NCBI GenBank assembly: GCA_014192425.1
Contig: BJHK01000017.1
Location: forward strand, 1-64,000
Direction of reading: 5' to 3'
Origin: Planctomycetia bacterium
Lineage (GTDB): Bacteria > Planctomycetota > Planctomycetia > Pirellulales > UBA1268
DNA: 64,000 nt
Of this stretch, positions 13,351 to 22,198 are shown piece after piece (positions within the stretch are counted from its first letter, which is position 1; every line of letters begins with the position of its first letter). The notes beneath the pieces were generated by a model that was not told the origin of the DNA, did no database searches, and saw only the letters and a program-made list of their open reading frames with translations. A program made the translations under genes and the position numbers.

Positions 13351-13488
13351 CTCGGGGCTGCCCGTGCCCCGGGAGCCGGCGTGTGCCGACAAGCGCAGAC
13401 AGGATGTCGAAGCGCAGTCGGCATCGAGTGAGCGGATGCCAGGAGGGCATCCGCGAACGTCCGGCGACGGGGCATGGGCAGCCCCGAG
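13351..13488 (+). repeat. MITE-like element with 21-bp terminal inverted repeats, copy 1
   Basis: The ends CTCGGGGCTGCCCGTGCCCCG and CGGGGCATGGGCAGCCCCGAG are inverted repeats with a single mismatch, enclosing about 96 bp. An internal hairpin GGATGCC/GGCATCC lies at 13434-13452. The whole element is clearly related, in inverted orientation, to 55113-55245. No transposase is encoded, so it would be non-autonomous. Confidence 0.65.
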
Positions 13489-13520
13489 CGAGTTGGGCGA
13501 GCACCGCCACAGGCCCGCCG

Positions 13521-14006
13521 TCAGCGGCCGGGCTTCTTCGGCGGCGTGAACTTGATCTTTTTCACCAGGTCGATCACCTGGCCGTCCCCTTGGGGAACAC
13601 CCGAGACGTAGCTGATCGCCTTGATGACGTTGCCATACTTCAGCCCGTAGTCGCAGTCGAGCTCGACCTCGGTGTTGTCGGCGCCGCCGGGCCCCTGGTT
13701 CACCCCCACGACGCCGATGACCTTCTGCCGCAGTTGCTCGAAGTCGGCGACCGGGCCGCCGTTGAGGGTGATTCCCGTCAACTCCCCGGCCGCGTCGGCC
13801 TTCATCTGCACCCGCATCACCGTCGGCGGGGCGGCGTCGATGTCGACCTTGCCGGCACCGAGCGGCATCTTGATGTCGAAATCCCCCTCCACGATCACGC
13901 TCTTGAGCGTGAGCATGAAGAACGTGATCAGCTGGAACACGACGTCGATCATCGGCGTCATGTCGATGGCGATCTTGTCGGCCAGCTGGGACTCACGCTT
14001 CGCCAT
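13521..14006 (-). CDS. exbD: ExbD/TolR-family biopolymer transport protein, second copy
   Basis: ExbD proteins pair with ExbB as a proton-driven stator complex in the inner membrane. This 161-residue copy has the single N-terminal membrane segment with the essential proton-carrying Asp in DMTPMIDVVFQLITFFM, and a periplasmic domain of about 120 residues. It starts 33 bp after its paralogue at 14040-14507 and is the last gene of the long minus-strand operon. Having two ExbDs of different sequence suggests a mixed stator or adaptation to the planctomycete envelope (inference). Confidence 0.9.
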   Translation of the reverse strand: MAKRESQLADKIAIDMTPMIDVVFQLITFFMLTLKSVIVEGDFDIKMPLGAGKVDIDAAPPTVMRVQMKADAAGELTGITLNGGPVADFEQLRQKVIGVVGVNQGPGGADNTEVELDCDYGLKYGNVIKAISYVSGVPQGDGQVIDLVKKIKFTPPKKPGR

Positions 14007-14039
14007 GGCACTCCTCCACGGGCCCTCACCGGGCCCGGC

Positions 14040-14507
14040 TCACCGCTTGCCGCTCTCGTCGTACTCCGCGCGGAGCACGAATTTCGTGAACGTCTTCTCC
14101 TGGCAGATCTTGATCAGATCCTGGACCTCGCCGGTCGGCACCCGCGTGTCGCCGCGGATGATCACCGTGGCATCGCCCGGATCCCGCCCCGCCTCCCGGA
14201 GCACGCGGGCCTCCTGGTCGAGAAACGCCCCCATCCCGGACACCGGGATCTTCTCCCCGTTGTAGATGACCTTCGTCCGCTCGCCATCCTGGCTGTCAGG
14301 CCAGAGCTGCAGCGTGATCGGATCCTCCGAGGCCGCCTCGGCCGGCTTCGCCAGTTGGCTGGCCGGCAGCTGGACACGGTCGTCCTGGACGGCGGTGGAG
14401 AAGTTGAGCGTGAAGATGAAGAACGTGATCAGCTGAAACGTCACGTCGATCATCGGCGTCATGTCGATGTCGGTGTTCGACGGCCCTCCGTTGCTCCTGC
14501 GCGCCAT
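14040..14507 (-). CDS. exbD: ExbD/TolR-family biopolymer transport protein, first copy
   Basis: This 155-residue ExbD has the proton-pathway Asp in DMTPMIDVTFQLITFF followed by a periplasmic domain. The C-terminal part (TVIIRGDTRVPTGEVQDLIKICQ) matches the usual ExbD beta-alpha motif for partner binding. It lies 35 bp after exbB and 33 bp before the second exbD, consistent with co-transcription. No tonB or outer-membrane receptor is in the operon; large TPR proteins take that position instead. Confidence 0.9.
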   Translation of the reverse strand: MARRSNGGPSNTDIDMTPMIDVTFQLITFFIFTLNFSTAVQDDRVQLPASQLAKPAEAASEDPITLQLWPDSQDGERTKVIYNGEKIPVSGMGAFLDQEARVLREAGRDPGDATVIIRGDTRVPTGEVQDLIKICQEKTFTKFVLRAEYDESGKR

Positions 14508-14542
14508 GCGACTGCCTCTCTCTCAGGAAACCCGAATGGCGG

Positions 14543-15358
14543 TCACTTCTTGCCGATGCTCTGGAACCGGGCCATGAGCCGGGAACTCTCCCCGGCCACG
14601 TCGTCGTTGAACCGCTGCAGCCAGTTCTTGAAGAGCGCGAAGCAGGCAATGGCGGGGATCGCGAGCCAGAGCCCGATGAGCGTCGTCACGAGGGCCTGCG
14701 AGATGCCGACGGCGAGTTCGCTCGGCTTGGGGGCGGTGTCCGAGGTGGCGATCTTCATGAACGCCGCCACCATCCCGTCCACCGTGCCGAGGAGGCCGAA
14801 CATCGGCGCCAGGGCGCCGATGAGCGACACATAGCTGATCTTGTGCTCGAGTTTCATCGCCTGGTCGCCGGCCGCGGCGTCCATCGCCTCGACGGCGGCG
14901 GGATAGCCCGACTGCAGCTTCCCCATGCCGGCCGCGAGCACGTGGCCCATATAAGAATCGTCGTTCTTCGCCAGGTCGAATGCCTGCTGATATTCCTTGT
15001 TGTCGAGGTTGGCCTCGAACTGCTGCACGAGCGCTGGGGGGATGAGCACCTGCTTCCGAAACTGCAGGAAGCACATCACGAGCATCGCCACCAGCGAGAA
15101 GGAAAGAAGGAGGAAAATGATGATGTACTTGATGCCGAGCGCCTCGGCGAGGAACACGAGGTAACTTTTTTCCTTGGCCGTCGACTTCCCGTCGCCCTCA
15201 CTCTCGCTCTCGTCCTGGGCGACGGCGACGGCCGGTGCGACCGCGAGCGGGGCGACCGTGGCCGCGGCCCAGGGAGCGGCCAGGCAGGCCGCCAATGCCA
15301 ACCGGCCGAGCCACGAACGGCCCAGCCACCGCCCACCGTCCCGCACTGCCAACTCCAT
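14543..15358 (-). CDS. exbB: ExbB/TolQ/MotA-family proton channel protein
   Basis: ExbB/TolQ forms the pentameric proton channel around ExbD. The sequence shows an N-terminal hydrophobic segment that looks like a cleavable signal peptide ending in AVAQDE, then a membrane helix KYIIIFLLLSFSLVAMLVM. The conserved MotA_ExbB block GLLGTVDGMVAAF and SQALVTTLIGLWLAIPAIACF follows. ATG 15358 is preferred over the ATG two codons upstream because the GAGGAG Shine-Dalgarno sits six bases from 15358 but directly abuts the other. The product is 271 residues. It follows the TPR gene by 111 bp in the same operon. Confidence 0.92.
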   Translation of the reverse strand: MELAVRDGGRWLGRSWLGRLALAACLAAPWAAATVAPLAVAPAVAVAQDESESEGDGKSTAKEKSYLVFLAEALGIKYIIIFLLLSFSLVAMLVMCFLQFRKQVLIPPALVQQFEANLDNKEYQQAFDLAKNDDSYMGHVLAAGMGKLQSGYPAAVEAMDAAAGDQAMKLEHKISYVSLIGALAPMFGLLGTVDGMVAAFMKIATSDTAPKPSELAVGISQALVTTLIGLWLAIPAIACFALFKNWLQRFNDDVAGESSRLMARFQSIGKK

Positions 15359-15469
15359 GTGCATCTCCTCGAAGAAAACTTGTTGTATCGAAGAAAACCT
15401 GCCGTGAATCCCTGCCCTCGCGGCCGCCAACGGCTGGCGGCCGGTTCCGCATCGTTCCGCGCGCCCTTG

Positions 15470-16570
15470 TCAGGGGGTGGCCGCGCCCCCCTTGAGTTTC
15501 CTGAGCCACGGGCTGTTCGGATAGGTCGATTCCAGCTGCTCCTGCGCCTCCCGGGCACGCTCGGCGAAATTGCCCCGCTTCCAAAGCTCCACGAGGTTGA
15601 ACAGCGCCTCCTCGCGATTCTGCGGGTTCGAGTTGTACACCAGATCGACCGTCAGGTACGAGATCAGGGCGTCCTGATCCTTCCCCGCCGCCCTGAAGGC
15701 CTCGCCGAGGACGTTGTAACCGCGGCCCAGCAGATCCCCCTCCTCGGGGTCTGAGCTGCGCAGAATCCCCTGCACCATGTCGATCGCCTCCTTGGCTTTC
15801 GACTGCCGTGCCATGCAGCGGGCGATGCCCAGCTCCGCCTCCCGCTTCTGGCGGGCGCTGGCATCATCCTTGGCATCGGTCTCGATCCTCGTGGCGGCCG
15901 TGTACTCCGCCATCGCCTCGGCAAACTTGCCCTGTTCGAAGAGCAGACCGCCGCGGGCGGCCTTGCCGCGGACCTGGAACGCCGGGGGCGCCTTGTCGAA
16001 GGGGACGTAGGCCTTGGCCGCCTCGTCGAACTTTCCGCCCCGGGAGAGGATCCGGCCGCTCAGTTCGTGCATGAAGAACGCATGGTGGCTGCTCGCGCCG
16101 AGCTTTGCGATGTAGTCGCGTACGGCCTTTTCGGCCGTGCCGAGCTGGGCGCCCCCCGCCTGCAGCCCCTTGAGCCCCTCGGTAGCCGCCTTGACAAAGG
16201 TGAATTCGTCGCGGATGAGTTGGTCGGCACCCTCGAGTTCCTCGGGCGTGATCTTCTTGAGGTCCTCTTCCGCCTGGGGGGCATTTCCATTGAGCACTCC
16301 ACGCCGGGCCGCCTTCATGGATGGCGGCTCGGCATCGAACTCGACATTGGCAATCCGTTCGATGGGAAACCTCTTGTCGCCGAGTTCCACATTCAGCGGC
16401 GATACGGCGCTGATTCCACCAGCCAACGCCTTTGCGCCGTCGTTGAAGACCACCGTGCCCGGAACCTGGGCCGCGGCAGTTGCCGCCATCAGGGCATGCA
16501 CGAGGCACGCCGCAGCGACCGCTCCGGCGCGGACGCCCTGCCGAACCCGCCTGTCGTCGCTCGCCTTCAT
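15470..16570 (-). CDS. Secreted tetratricopeptide-repeat protein
   Basis: The 366-residue protein begins at ATG 16570 with a signal peptide ending near ATAAAQ. It then has a short beta-rich part (VVFNDGAKALAGGISAVSPLNVELGDKR) and at least four TPR-like helical pairs, such as SGRILSRGGKFDEAAKAY, GGLLFEQGKFAEAMAEY and YNVLGEAFRAAGKDQDALISY. This makes a periplasmic scaffold likely. It sits between a giant TPR-type protein and ExbB-ExbD, so it probably couples the proton-driven stator to a periplasmic or cell-surface target (inference). The longer upstream frame lacks coding character. Confidence 0.82.
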   Translation of the reverse strand: MKASDDRRVRQGVRAGAVAAACLVHALMAATAAAQVPGTVVFNDGAKALAGGISAVSPLNVELGDKRFPIERIANVEFDAEPPSMKAARRGVLNGNAPQAEEDLKKITPEELEGADQLIRDEFTFVKAATEGLKGLQAGGAQLGTAEKAVRDYIAKLGASSHHAFFMHELSGRILSRGGKFDEAAKAYVPFDKAPPAFQVRGKAARGGLLFEQGKFAEAMAEYTAATRIETDAKDDASARQKREAELGIARCMARQSKAKEAIDMVQGILRSSDPEEGDLLGRGYNVLGEAFRAAGKDQDALISYLTVDLVYNSNPQNREEALFNLVELWKRGNFAERAREAQEQLESTYPNSPWLRKLKGGAATP

Positions 16571-16632
16571 GCCTGCCAACCTGCCTTTCGGTCCTGCGTC
16601 ACCCACGATGCACCTCGCTCCACCGTCCCACG

Positions 16633-19600
16633 TCACCTCGTCGCCGTCGCGCGGGCCTCCTGGTCGTCCACGTCCTTGAAGCCGCCGGGATTGGCCACGC
16701 CCTGAAGCTTCTGAATCTCGCGGAGCAGGGCGTCGAACCGCTTGCGCGACGCATCGCCGCCGAGCGCGGGATAGAGCTTCCGCGTCTTGATGATGACGTC
16801 GGCCGCGTCCGCCAGCAGCTTGTCCTTCTTGGCCTGCTCCTTCCCATCCAACTGCGACCGGGCCACCATGCAGCGGGATGTCCGCAGCCGCGCGTCGTAG
16901 AACACCTCGTCGGCCCGGCCCCCGGTGCCCACCTGCCTGGCGACCTTTCCCGCCAGGTTGCCCCAGCCCCAGATGCCCGCGGCCTTGCGGCCGACGACCG
17001 CCTCGCCGAGCAGCCTGTCGGCGGAGGCCAGCTTTTCCTTGTCGCCGCCGGCGTCAGCCACGGCCTTCCGACCGGTCGCCTCCAAGAGTTCGGCGGCTTC
17101 GATCTGCGCGTCGAGCAGATTTTGCCGCTTGGCGTCGGAGAAGATCCAGTCGATGTGCGTCTGGGCCTCGTCGAACCGCTCTCGCTCGCGGAGCACGCCC
17201 GCGATCTTGAACCGGATCTGGGGCTCGTACTCGGCGACCTCCGCGCCCCCCTTCTTGAGCAGGTTGTCGAAGACGGCAGCGGCCCGGTCGAGGTACGCCT
17301 TGGCCTTGTCCTTGGCGACGATCGCACCCAGGCCCTTGCCGGAGCCGAGTGTCAGGTAGGTCGACGCCACCCAGAACTGCGAGCTGATCTTCTCGTCCCG
17401 CTCGGCGACCTTGTCGAGAAACTGCTCGAAGCCGATGAGGATCCGCGCCGCCTTCTCGCGCGCTTCGGCCGTGACGGCCTTGCCCCCCGCCAGCGCATCG
17501 AGCTGCCCTTGGAGTTCGAGCCCCATCCGCCGGTACAGATCCGTGAGTTTGCCCGGTTCGCCCGCCACCTTCTCGAGCAGCGCCATGCACTGCTGCGCTT
17601 TCTCGGTTTCCTGGGCGAGGATGAAGGACCGCAGCGACACGACGAGCGCGGCTTCGGCGAGCCGCCCCTCGCTGAACTCGGGCTTGCCGGCGGAAACCAC
17701 CGTCCACGGCCCGAACCGGGGATGCTCGAGGAGCGCCTGGGCCGCCTTGATGTCACCGTCGTCGATGAAGATGTTGGCTCGTGACAGCGCCGCGTTCACC
17801 AATCCGGGCGTAACCGCCCCGTCCTCGCCGGCCGCGGCTAGCCCGTCGTCGAGCGACTTCGACGCCTTCGACTTCCAGGCTCCGATCCTTTCGGCCCCGG
17901 GCCGGTCTGACTCGTCGAGCTGCCGCTTGAGCTGCACCTCGCGCCACAGCGCCACGCCGGCACGCTGGAGCACGTCCGCCCGCCCCGCGGAATCGGCCGG
18001 CACGCCGTCGATCAGGGCCACGATCTTGTCCGGATCACCGCTCTCCGAGGCCGCCTGCACGAGCACGCCTACGGCATCGGCGGCCACCGCTTCGTTCGGA
18101 TAGGCCTGGAGGGCGTAGCGAGCGAAGGCCTCGCGCCGCCGGCTGGCAGATTCCTTCCACTCGCCGTTCCCCTGCCGCGACAGCTGGTCGAGCGAGGCCA
18201 GCACGATTCGCGCGGACTGGGGGGAGCCGGCCGCCCGCGGATACTTCTCGGCGATGAAGCCGGCGAGCGCCACCGCGTCGTGAAACCGCCGGGCGTCATA
18301 GAGCAGGCTGGCCATGATCGAGCGGGCCCGGTTCACGTCGCCGATCTCGACGCCGCGGGACCGGTCGATCGCCTGGCCGAGCAACTGCAGCGCCTTGTCT
18401 CGCGACGCGGCTGCGGCGGCCGCCACGGCAGCCGCCGCAGCCGCGTCGCCGGCGGCGGTCAGCGAGCTCGCCTCCTCCTTCTTGGCCCGCATCAGCGCCA
18501 GTTCGCCGTTGGCGTCGGCGAGCAGCGTGGCGAACGTCGCCTCCTCCTCCTGACCCACCGGCAGGTCCTTGCCGAGCTTGGCGGCCAGTTCCCTCGCTTC
18601 CTTGGAGAACTCCTTCCCCACGCGGGCCACCTCCATCGCCAATTTCTTGGCATCCCGCTGCAGTCCCGGCTTGTTCTTGTCGCCCCCGGGCAGGCCGTCG
18701 GCCCGGGCGTCGAGCAGGGCCGCCGTCCAGTATTTGGCAGCCAGCCAGTCGGCATCCAGCTTGAGGGGCGCCTTGATCGGGGCGAGGGCGAACTTGGCGA
18801 TCGCGTCGACCTGCTTGTCCTCGAGCGCCGGCAATTTCTTCTCCTTGTCGCCGACCCGCACGGGAAGGGCGAACCCGAGGGCCTGAGCCTTGAGCCGCAG
18901 CACCAGCGGCTTCTGATCCTGGATCGCGAAGATCGAGTCGAGGGCCTCGATGGCCTCGGCCCCCTTGCCCAGCAGGGCGCAGTTCCGCCCCCGGTAGAGC
19001 TCCGCGAAGACACCGGCCGCCTTGCTCCGATACTGCTCGGCGATCTCTTTGTGCCGCGCCGCCGAATCCTCGAGCGCTTTTTTCCAGTCATCGGAGCCAC
19101 GCTCGAACGCCTTCGCCTTCTCGAATAGCACCTCGCCGACCATCAGCCGGGTCTGGAGCAGCTTTTGCCGCAGTTGCTCCTGCTGGACCTCGAGTTGCTC
19201 CAACTGCCGATCCACCGCGCTTGGCCGGCGTCGCTTCGGGGGTCTCGGCTTGGGAGCGACCCGCGGCGGATTGACACCCGGCTTGGGTTTCGCCGCCGCC
19301 GGCGGCGGCTTGTCCTTTCCGGCATCGTCGGGAGGAGCGCTGCCCTTGGTCTCGGCGATCCGCTGATCGACCTCGCGGAGCGTCTGCTTGATCGCATCCT
19401 CGGCGTTGGTGATCTCGGTGATCTCCTCCCCGGACTTGAACTTCGTCTCCAGGCAGGCGACGGCCCGATCGAAGAGGACGACGGCCTCCGGATGGAGTTT
19501 CTTCGGGTCCTGGTCGGGCCGCTTGGCGAGTTCGACCTTGGCGCGGCCGCGCTGGATGAGCAGGTTGCCCTTCTGCCAGTAGGCGTCGATGGCCTGGCGG

Positions 19601-20082
19601 TTCGTCGGCGAGTCGGCGAGGAACTTGTCGATTTCCCGGTCTGCCTCGTCATAGATCGCCTGCCGCTTCTTGGCGTCCATCTCGTTCCGCGACGAGGCGA
19701 CGAGGGCCGTCGCCCGCCGGAACGGCACCTCCTTCTTGAGGTCGGGAGACGCCTCCGGATCGGCCGCCACCCGCTCGAGGATCCAAAGCACGACGTCGGG
19801 CATCTGCCGGGCAGGATCGTCCGGATCGCTGAGCCGCTCGAGCAGTCGGCGGGTGCCGACGCCGGAGGCCAAATCGTCGTCGCCGTCCTGGGCGCGAACG
19901 GCCGGCATCGCGAGCAGCCAGCAGAGCATCGCGACGAGCGCCATGCCGAGGCCACGGGGCGAATGGAGATGTCGGGCCGTGTGGACGGATACAGTCATGG
20001 CGAGGGCGGCAAGGAACGACGGCGGCAGGAGCCGCGTCGCCGGCGGATGCGAACCGGAAGGCGAGCGAAAGCCCAGTTCCAT
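16633..20082 (-). CDS. Very large secreted TPR/helical-repeat protein (about 1149 aa)
   Basis: This is an exported, Ala- and Lys-rich, largely alpha-helical protein of about 1149 residues. ATG 20082 has GGGAG seven bases upstream, and the long N-terminal leader ends in a hydrophobic core with cleavage site AVRA-QDGD. An internal ATG at 19998 would give a more ordinary signal peptide. A Pro/Lys-rich linker lies near residues 260-300 (KPPPAAAKPKPGVNPPRVAPKPRPPKR broken across the motif), followed by a probable coiled coil (QLEQLEVQQEQLRQKLLQ). Many degenerate helical repeats follow, and no enzymatic motif was recognised. It is flanked by the vWA gene (52 bp) and the smaller TPR gene (62 bp), all in one direction. 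Confidence 0.78.
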   Translation of the reverse strand: MELGFRSPSGSHPPATRLLPPSFLAALAMTVSVHTARHLHSPRGLGMALVAMLCWLLAMPAVRAQDGDDDLASGVGTRRLLERLSDPDDPARQMPDVVLWILERVAADPEASPDLKKEVPFRRATALVASSRNEMDAKKRQAIYDEADREIDKFLADSPTNRQAIDAYWQKGNLLIQRGRAKVELAKRPDQDPKKLHPEAVVLFDRAVACLETKFKSGEEITEITNAEDAIKQTLREVDQRIAETKGSAPPDDAGKDKPPPAAAKPKPGVNPPRVAPKPRPPKRRRPSAVDRQLEQLEVQQEQLRQKLLQTRLMVGEVLFEKAKAFERGSDDWKKALEDSAARHKEIAEQYRSKAAGVFAELYRGRNCALLGKGAEAIEALDSIFAIQDQKPLVLRLKAQALGFALPVRVGDKEKKLPALEDKQVDAIAKFALAPIKAPLKLDADWLAAKYWTAALLDARADGLPGGDKNKPGLQRDAKKLAMEVARVGKEFSKEARELAAKLGKDLPVGQEEEATFATLLADANGELALMRAKKEEASSLTAAGDAAAAAAVAAAAAASRDKALQLLGQAIDRSRGVEIGDVNRARSIMASLLYDARRFHDAVALAGFIAEKYPRAAGSPQSARIVLASLDQLSRQGNGEWKESASRRREAFARYALQAYPNEAVAADAVGVLVQAASESGDPDKIVALIDGVPADSAGRADVLQRAGVALWREVQLKRQLDESDRPGAERIGAWKSKASKSLDDGLAAAGEDGAVTPGLVNAALSRANIFIDDGDIKAAQALLEHPRFGPWTVVSAGKPEFSEGRLAEAALVVSLRSFILAQETEKAQQCMALLEKVAGEPGKLTDLYRRMGLELQGQLDALAGGKAVTAEAREKAARILIGFEQFLDKVAERDEKISSQFWVASTYLTLGSGKGLGAIVAKDKAKAYLDRAAAVFDNLLKKGGAEVAEYEPQIRFKIAGVLRERERFDEAQTHIDWIFSDAKRQNLLDAQIEAAELLEATGRKAVADAGGDKEKLASADRLLGEAVVGRKAAGIWGWGNLAGKVARQVGTGGRADEVFYDARLRTSRCMVARSQLDGKEQAKKDKLLADAADVIIKTRKLYPALGGDASRKRFDALLREIQKLQGVANPGGFKDVDDQEARATATR

Positions 20083-20134
20083 TGTGCGGCTCCCGACCTC
20101 TTCCGTCAAACGGCCTCGACCGTTTCCGCGGCGA

Positions 20135-22198
20135 TCAGCTGCCCGATTCCTTCTCCGGCCGGGTCGGCTTGACGACACCCAGCCGCTCCAGCGCATCGAT
20201 CAGCACGTCGCCCCACGTCGTCACGTTCCCGCGCCGACGCCAGGCCTTGACCAAATCGGCCAACGCCGGCCCGCCGACACGCGGCCCGAGGTGCACCGAC
20301 TCGGCGGCAAATTCCCCCAGCCCGACGGCCAGCAGCAGTTCACAACCCCGCGGGGACGGCAGCCAGGTCTGCTGGCCGGGCGGAGCCGCGTCGCCGTCAC
20401 CGGCCGTCTCGATGGCGGTGCGATCGAGACTCACGGTCAGCGAGCGATTCCCGGTCTCGGCGGCCGGGTGCCAGTGCAGCGTCGCCTCGGCTACGGCCCC
20501 CCGGGGGGGCGCCGCCGGTCGGCCGACGACCTCGTAGACCACGCGGACGGTCTGTCCCGCGACCAGGTCGATCGGATCGGCTCCCCCCGAAGCCAGCGAT
20601 TCGACCGCCGTCTGCCGATAGCCGACGAGCCTGTAGGCGTGGACGAACCGCGGATCGAACGCCACCGAGAGCCGGCAGCCGGTCGCCGTCAGCGCCGACC
20701 GGCCGAAGACCCGTTCGACGATCGCCCGGCCCACGGCGGCAGCCGTCGGTTCGACATCCGATGCATCGGTGCCGGCGGCCTGTCCGGGATGGGACGCCAG
20801 CCTGACCACGACCGCGTCGCCGACCTCCGCCGCCTTCACCTGCTCCGCGTCCGCCGCGGCGTCCGTGACGAGCACGACGGGGCCCGAGCCGCCGCCGGTC
20901 GCGAGCAGGTGCCGCGCGAACTGCACCGCCGCCACGATTCCGTCCGCCGTGGCCGGCCTCTCGCGCTCGAGTTCCGCGACGGCCGCCGCCAGCGCCGCGG
21001 CGTCGAGTTGCCGCCCCGCCAGCCGCGACCGTTCGCCGCCGACGACGATCGTCAGCCGATCGGCGGACCGCATCTCGGCCGCCACCATGCGCAGGCCCCG
21101 ACAGGTCGCGGCCCAGGCGGCCGGCGCTGCCGAGCGGTCGAGCACGATCGCCGCATCGACCGTTGTCGCCCGACCAGTGAGCCGCGGGGCCGTGATCTCG
21201 ATCTCCACCAGCGCCGCGGCCATCGGCCGCAGCGATCGGACGCCGTGCATCGTCAGCCGCGGCCCCTGCTCGCCATCGGACCGGCTCTCGAACCGTTCCG
21301 GCACCGCGGCCAGGACGTCCTCCACCCTGAGCCGGGCCGCCTCCGACCGGCGCACCCGGCGCTGCGGCGACCAGCGGATCGCGTCGAACGAGGCCGTCCG
21401 CCACGAGAGCGGCGGCGCATCGACCGCCGGCCCGGCCGCCGGATAGACGAACGGCGGTTCGCCGTGCTTGAGCTCGAAGACCATGTCGTAGCCGGGGGCA
21501 CGCGGCACCATCCGGCGCGGACCGGCGCCGGACTGCGGCACCACATCCATCGGCACCACGCCCCGGCCGAACGCCGGTCCCACGACCGGGGAACCGACGA
21601 CCTCGGGCGTGAAAACAAGCCCATCGTCCAGATCTTCCCGTGGAACCGGGAACGCGTTGCTCACGACTTCCGGCGGGTCCGTGCCGCGCTCCTCCATTGC
21701 GGAAACATGCAGGGGATCCAGCGGGGAATCCTCGACCCGCGACACGGCTGTCTCGCTGCCGGCATCGCCGGGGAGCCATTCGATGCGACCACCGCGCTCG
21801 GGTAATGAGCCGGGATCCGCCGGGGCCATGGCGATGTCGATCGGCCGCCTGGGAACGATGCTCGAACCGGTGCCGGTGAGGATCAAGACCGCGAGCGTCG
21901 AGGCGAGCAGGCCGGCACTCAGCCCCACCAGCCAGATGCGATCAGGCGTCCGACCGGCGGCGGCCGCGGGCACCGGACCTGCGGCCGGGCAACGTTCGAG
22001 ATTGACCGACCGGAAATGCCGGCCACGGTCCCGGCCCGTCAGCACCCGCTCCCCCAGTCCGTCCGGAACCGGAACGCCGCGCAGCAGCCGGTCGATGGCG
22101 GTGTCGTCGAACAACGCCTCCAGCGACATCCGCTCCTGCAGGCCGGCAGGAAGCGGCAGGTCTCCGAGCCGGCAGTCGAGTGGTTCGTGATCAGCCAC
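20135..22198 (-). CDS. YfbK-like von Willebrand factor A protein, possible anti-sigma
   Basis: The 687-residue protein has about 85 cytoplasmic residues, one membrane helix (88-109) and a long outer part. A YfbK-type N-terminal region leads into a vWA domain (DAAIVLDRSAAPAAW to VVLVTDAAAD). The DUF3520-like end YRLVGYRQTAVES ... VAGQTVRVVYEVV matches E. coli YfbK closely. The metal-site motif DxSxS is degenerate (DRSAA), so ordinary MIDAS metal binding is doubtful. Its start overlaps the ECF sigma gene by eight bases. That coupling, together with the cytoplasmic N-terminus and single helix, suggests it could hold the sigma factor at the membrane (inference). Confidence 0.82.
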   Translation of the reverse strand: MADHEPLDCRLGDLPLPAGLQERMSLEALFDDTAIDRLLRGVPVPDGLGERVLTGRDRGRHFRSVNLERCPAAGPVPAAAAGRTPDRIWLVGLSAGLLASTLAVLILTGTGSSIVPRRPIDIAMAPADPGSLPERGGRIEWLPGDAGSETAVSRVEDSPLDPLHVSAMEERGTDPPEVVSNAFPVPREDLDDGLVFTPEVVGSPVVGPAFGRGVVPMDVVPQSGAGPRRMVPRAPGYDMVFELKHGEPPFVYPAAGPAVDAPPLSWRTASFDAIRWSPQRRVRRSEAARLRVEDVLAAVPERFESRSDGEQGPRLTMHGVRSLRPMAAALVEIEITAPRLTGRATTVDAAIVLDRSAAPAAWAATCRGLRMVAAEMRSADRLTIVVGGERSRLAGRQLDAAALAAAVAELERERPATADGIVAAVQFARHLLATGGGSGPVVLVTDAAADAEQVKAAEVGDAVVVRLASHPGQAAGTDASDVEPTAAAVGRAIVERVFGRSALTATGCRLSVAFDPRFVHAYRLVGYRQTAVESLASGGADPIDLVAGQTVRVVYEVVGRPAAPPRGAVAEATLHWHPAAETGNRSLTVSLDRTAIETAGDGDAAPPGQQTWLPSPRGCELLLAVGLGEFAAESVHLGPRVGGPALADLVKAWRRRGNVTTWGDVLIDALERLGVVKPTRPEKESGS

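Larger units (their letters stand above)
13199..13520. other. Repeat-bearing intergenic region after xerD
   Basis: This 322-bp non-coding stretch lies between convergent genes. It holds a hairpin just after xerD, a perfect 9-bp-stem hairpin at 13281-13301 (CGCCCGGCA, loop TCC, TGCCGGGCG), and a roughly 138-bp element with terminal inverted repeats at 13351-13488. The segment at about 13326-13360 is repeated near 40571-40606. No coding frame is convincing. Confidence 0.6.

Noticed and set aside
13351-13488. Integron attC sites
   Set aside because: The GTTRRRY and RYYYAAC core ends were not found, and no integron integrase or cassette array is nearby. The XerC/D gene has a normal Xer layout.
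20139-21805. Very long open frames on the plus strand opposite the vWA and TPR genes
   Set aside because: They are out-of-frame shadows caused by high GC. Their translations are Arg/Pro/Gly-rich and show no motifs, while the minus-strand genes have clear domains and coupled starts.
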